Shown: positions 60,892-64,000 of the stretch, in pieces
How the letters are laid out: each line of letters starts with the position of its first letter
Numbering within the stretch: position 1 is the first letter of the stretch
Assembly (NCBI GenBank): GCA_964587815.1
Contig: CAZPMH010000002.1
Coordinates: 97,391-161,390 of the forward strand
Source of the DNA: UBA1672 sp964587815
GTDB taxonomy: Bacteria > Pseudomonadota > Alphaproteobacteria > Micavibrionales > Micavibrionaceae
DNA: 64,000 nucleotides
Direction of reading: 5' to 3'
The notes under the pieces: model-generated
Databases searched by the model: none
What the model saw: only the letters and a program-made list of their open reading frames with translations
Told to the model about the DNA's origin: nothing
Made by a program: the position numbers and the translations under genes

Positions 60892-61635
60892 ATGATGTCA
60901 CTGAATATAAAACGTTTTTCTTTATTTTTTCTTTTTGTCTTATTTGCTGCTGCGCCTGTTTACGCACAGCAGGATCGTGATGCGCAGAGCCTCTATGAAC
61001 AGGCGAGTGATACGCAGATTAAAGAAGCGCAGAAATTTTATCGTCGATGTGTTCAAAATGAAACGATGAGCCAACGGCAAGATTGTAAGTGCGCCGCGAC
61101 GGAATTTATCGCTAAACGAATCGAGATGGGTGATGCAACACCGGCCAGTGAAATTATGGCCGCCAATGTGAATACATGTTTAAAACAAGAGGTTTTTGCG
61201 CAGCGGCTTGATGGGGTTAGTGACTTCTCAGACGTTACCGATGAACAACTTGAGGAAGCACAACAGGTTTACAAAACGTGTTCTGCTGATCGATACTATT
61301 ATGAAAGCTATAATTGCGAGTGTATTGCAGCTAAATTTTTGGATATGCGTGTCAGCCAAGGCCCGGTTTTAGATCACAGTACAATATTGACGCGTGTTCG
61401 CGACACATGCCCGAACGTTGTCGATGCGGTTGGTGATCAATATACGAGCTGCATGAACCCGAACTCATATCTCGATATCTTTGAGGTTATTCCTCAAAAG
61501 GAATATTGTGAATGTTACGCGCGCGAGTGGGCGAGGATTTTTGAATCTTATGGTCAACCTGTAGGCAGACAAACAAAAGGCGTTATCAATTATTCCGCTT
61601 ATACGACTTGCCGCAATCCCGATAGATACAGGTAG
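60892..61635 (+). CDS. Exported protein of three four-cysteine modules
   Basis: Not recognised as a named family. A signal peptide (KRFSLFFLFVLFAAAPVYA) is followed by three tandem modules. Modules 1 and 2 share the exact spacing C-x(11)-C-x-C-x(28)-C (CVQNE...DCKC...NTC and CSADR...NCEC...DTC); module 3 has C-x(18)-C-x-C-x(31)-C (CMNPN...YCEC...TTC). Twelve cysteines in this layout suggest repeated disulfide-linked helical units in the periplasm, or metal or haem binding at the C-x-C pair. The start may be the ATG at 60892 or at 60895. Its neighbours give no pathway context. Confidence 0.75.
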   Translation: MMSLNIKRFSLFFLFVLFAAAPVYAQQDRDAQSLYEQASDTQIKEAQKFYRRCVQNETMSQRQDCKCAATEFIAKRIEMGDATPASEIMAANVNTCLKQEVFAQRLDGVSDFSDVTDEQLEEAQQVYKTCSADRYYYESYNCECIAAKFLDMRVSQGPVLDHSTILTRVRDTCPNVVDAVGDQYTSCMNPNSYLDIFEVIPQKEYCECYAREWARIFESYGQPVGRQTKGVINYSAYTTCRNPDRYR

Positions 61636-61683
61636 ATTTCGCACCTAAATTTATGATACCGCGTCCGTGTTGTTTATAGTGAT

Positions 61684-63270
61684 CTAACGCAGGACTTCGT
61701 CAAAGAAGAAGCGCTCTATCTGTGTTACCTCTTCTTTCATCGGGCTATTGCTTTTCTTTGCTTCTTCACTTGCTCGGTTCAAATAGTAGCCGCCCAACGC
61801 CAACGCGAAGTCGTTCAGATATGGTTTTGACTTCCACGCACACGAATCGAGTTCGCCGCTTTCAGCATCTTTTAAAATGCCAACAACAGATTTTTTCAGC
61901 GCATCTTTTCTTTGTGCGGAAATAGCCCCTGCTATTTCTTCAATCATTGCGAAGGCTGTTGCCCCTTTATCTCTGATTGTTTTGCGGAAGACCAGATCTG
62001 CGGCTTGAATGCCGTTTGTGCCTTCATAAATGGGCAGGATTCGCGCATCGCGGTAATATTGTGCCGCGCCAGTTTCCTCGACAAAGCCCATGCCACCGAA
62101 AACCTGCAACGCAGTGGATGCAACATCTACGGCCATGTCGGTGCACCAGCTTTTAACGATCGGCGTTAGGAAGTCCGCGCGCGCTCTGGCGGTTTCGTCC
62201 CCTTTGGCTGCTTTATCTAATGCGATCGCTGCATCATATGTCATCAAACGCCCTGCCATTATTTTTGCGCGCATATCCATCATCATGCGGCGAACATCTG
62301 CGTGCTTTGATATGGAGACGCGTTCCCCTGTTGTAAAAGATTTTCCCTGTACGCGCTCTTCGGCATAGTTCTCAGCGTGTTGCATCGCACGTTCTGCAAT
62401 AGCGACGCCCTGAAGCCCTACAGAAAGGCGGGCGTTGTTCATCATGGTGAACATGTATTTCAGCCCCATATTTTCTTCGCCGATCAGATAGCCCGTTGCG
62501 CCATCAAATTCCATGGTGCATGTGGGTGAGGCATGAATGCCAAGTTTGTGTTCTAAGCCGATGCAGCTGAGGCTGTTGTTTGTGCCGTCTTCCAAAATTT
62601 TGGGAACGATAAAGAGCGATATGCCCTTCACATCTTCCGGCGCATCAGTGGCGCGCGCCAGCACAAGGTGGATAATGTTTTCCGCCAAGTCATGCTCGCC
62701 ATAGGTAATATATATTTTTTGGCCTGATATCTTATAGCTTCCGTCTTCCTGCTTTTCGGCCTTTGATCGGATTAACCCTAAATCCGATCCGGCTTGCGGT
62801 TCGGTCAGGTTCATGGTTCCTGTCCATTCGCCCGAAATTAATTTTTCAAGGTAGTATTGTTTTTGCTCATCGCTTCCGTGGGAGAGAATCGCTTCGACTG
62901 CGCCTTGATTGAGCAAAGGGCACAGGCCGAAAGACATGTTTGCGCCCTGCCACATTTCCTGTATCGGGAAGGCTAACGCCCAAGGCAATCCCTGCCCGCC
63001 ATATTCAGGATCGAAAGGTACGGCGTTCCACCCGCCATCGCGATAGGCGTTATAGGCATCTTTAAACCCATCTGCGGTTTTGACTTTGCCGTCTTTTAAT
63101 GTTGCGCCCTGCACATCGGCCGTGTGATTAATGGGAGCGAGTACATCTTTCGCAAGCTTCGCGGCCTCGTCCAAAATTGCTTCGCATGTTTCGTAGTCAA
63201 GCTCATCATGAGTGAAGCCCAAGACGGAATGCAGGCAGAACAACATATTTTGAACGGGTGGGTTATACAT
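61684..63270 (-). CDS. Acyl-CoA dehydrogenase
   Basis: FAD-dependent acyl-CoA dehydrogenase of 528 residues that introduces a trans-2 double bond into an acyl-CoA. FAD- and substrate-binding segments are MNLTEPQAGSDLG and KIYITYGEHDL; the catalytic Glu lies in PIYEGTNGIQAADLVFRK. The subfamily resembles the long DmdC/FadE-like enzymes with an extra C-terminal domain; the usual length is about 590-600, so the C-terminal part here is about 60 residues short. No beta-oxidation partner is next to it. Confidence 0.9.
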   Translation of the reverse strand: MYNPPVQNMLFCLHSVLGFTHDELDYETCEAILDEAAKLAKDVLAPINHTADVQGATLKDGKVKTADGFKDAYNAYRDGGWNAVPFDPEYGGQGLPWALAFPIQEMWQGANMSFGLCPLLNQGAVEAILSHGSDEQKQYYLEKLISGEWTGTMNLTEPQAGSDLGLIRSKAEKQEDGSYKISGQKIYITYGEHDLAENIIHLVLARATDAPEDVKGISLFIVPKILEDGTNNSLSCIGLEHKLGIHASPTCTMEFDGATGYLIGEENMGLKYMFTMMNNARLSVGLQGVAIAERAMQHAENYAEERVQGKSFTTGERVSISKHADVRRMMMDMRAKIMAGRLMTYDAAIALDKAAKGDETARARADFLTPIVKSWCTDMAVDVASTALQVFGGMGFVEETGAAQYYRDARILPIYEGTNGIQAADLVFRKTIRDKGATAFAMIEEIAGAISAQRKDALKKSVVGILKDAESGELDSCAWKSKPYLNDFALALGGYYLNRASEEAKKSNSPMKEEVTQIERFFFDEVLR

Positions 63271-63314
63271 ATATGATCCTTTATCGCGTTGTTTTTGCTT
63301 TTGATTTGAGGGTT

Positions 63315-63851
63315 TTACCCTCCAAATGATACGCCCATAGCACTTAATAATCCTATAATAAGCACGAAGATTATTCCAACGATTATGGCGACCATAATGT
63401 GCTGTGCGACGATTGCGCCTGTTGCGAAGAACATGGCAGTGAATGCGATGGCTTTGCTCTCGCGTTGCAGTAGAGCAATGACGGAGAAAAAGATTCCGAA
63501 TAGAGCCAGAATTGTAACGCTCATTGACCAGTGATCTGTCCAGTGTTCTTCGCGTGGCTCTTCTGCCTCTTGCGGGGTTTCCTGATCTGGCGGCGCGGTA
63601 TTTTCTTCAATCGCCTGTTCAGGCATGCCGAAGACCCAGCCCATGATGCTGTTTGTGACCGTGTCGAACTGGTTTGGCGTTATAACTTTTACGGCAGGTT
63701 CGGGCGGCTCAGGCGCATAACTTTCCATGACCCACGGGGTTGAAACCGAGAGCGAAAAAGCAAATAAAGCCAGCATGATGGCGATTGCGCCCAGCCCTTG
63801 GCTTGATTTTGGCGCTTCTTGTTTTTTCGGCTTTGAAAAATCTTCATACAT
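63315..63851 (-). CDS. Unknown membrane protein, 178 residues
   Basis: Not recognised. From the ATG at 63851 the product has a short Lys/Pro-rich N-terminus, a hydrophobic segment (about residues 22-42), an acidic Pro/Glu-rich stretch (about 85-105) and three further hydrophobic segments to the C-terminus. The frame stays open to a TTG at 63992, which would add 47 residues with another hydrophobic stretch; I found no ribosome site that decides between the two. The 44-base gap to the acyl-CoA dehydrogenase gene downstream allows cotranscription. Confidence 0.55.
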   Translation of the reverse strand: MYEDFSKPKKQEAPKSSQGLGAIAIMLALFAFSLSVSTPWVMESYAPEPPEPAVKVITPNQFDTVTNSIMGWVFGMPEQAIEENTAPPDQETPQEAEEPREEHWTDHWSMSVTILALFGIFFSVIALLQRESKAIAFTAMFFATGAIVAQHIMVAIIVGIIFVLIIGLLSAMGVSFGG

Positions 63852-64000
63852 GATGATTGACGCATCCGTTGTTGGTTTTGGCACAGCTTTTGCAAAGTTA
63901 CTTTTGATCCGTGGTGCTTTGTGCCGTGCGGCGAATATTGGAATTATAGTAGACCATATTATGCATACAGCTGTAAATACGCCAGATATCAAGAGTTTAG

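Overview
The window is a dense chromosomal stretch from a Gram-negative proteobacterium. It holds about 50 protein genes on both strands, with short gaps, moderate GC and no tRNA, rRNA, CRISPR array or recognisable insertion sequence. The best guess is an alphaproteobacterium, perhaps Micavibrio-like. This rests on NodT-type efflux lipoproteins, the TamA/TamB pair, SapC, the carboxyspermidine route for polyamines and the general gene style. It is an inference: no rRNA or ribosomal protein gene is present to confirm it.

Layout. 1-6 kb: a System II-type cytochrome c assembly protein (CcsA-like, cut by the window edge) with a TlpA/ResA-like thioredoxin, then gamma-glutamyltransferase and an Atm1-type ABC exporter on the other strand, and the remnant of an ArsC/YffB-type reductase. 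6-11 kb: a coiled-coil/Sel1/peptidoglycan-binding protein, two small unknown proteins and a formate/nitrite-type channel. 10.6-17.3 kb: polyamine metabolism, with a semialdehyde dehydrogenase, an ornithine/lysine decarboxylase, carboxynorspermidine synthase and decarboxylase, and agmatinase. 17.3-24.4 kb: a tripartite RND efflux operon next to a shortened, divergently transcribed relative of its own outer-membrane component. 24.4-28.5 kb: TamB and TamA. 28.6-34.6 kb: an Rrf2 regulator divergent from cysG-cysH-cysJ-cysI. 34.6-40.1 kb: MTA phosphorylase, a CbrC-family protein, a peroxiredoxin-like protein and a divergent pair, ALDH7-type dehydrogenase and 2-oxoadipate dioxygenase, that fits lysine breakdown. 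40.2-45.1 kb: an ABC-F ATPase, a fatty acid desaturase and BipA/TypA. 45.3-53.3 kb: a poorly characterised AT-richer zone with an ECF sigma factor coupled to a membrane VWA protein and four unknown proteins. 53.4-57.5 kb: the second sulfate-assimilation block, cysD, a GIY-YIG gene, cysNC and cysQ. 57.6-64 kb: UDP-glucose dehydrogenase, SapC, an HTH/coiled-coil protein, a periplasmic protein made of three four-cysteine modules, an acyl-CoA dehydrogenase and a membrane protein.

The clearest joint function is sulfate assimilation. CysD/CysNC activate sulfate, CysH (iron-sulfur type) reduces the activated sulfate, CysJI reduces sulfite with siroheme made by CysG, and CysQ removes PAP. The two blocks are about 20 kb apart and share a GTGAYTARTATT-like sequence in their upstream regions. 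The most unusual observations are an AT-rich GIY-YIG nuclease-like gene inserted seamlessly inside the cysD-cysNC operon, a CysJ that lacks the usual connecting domain, a 25-nt hairpin that occurs twice with compensatory stem changes (31326 and 46490), the triplicated C-x(11)-C-x-C-x(28)-C module at 60.9 kb, a VWA protein with three RWRxxQE motifs, and a TamA homologue with a lipoprotein signal.
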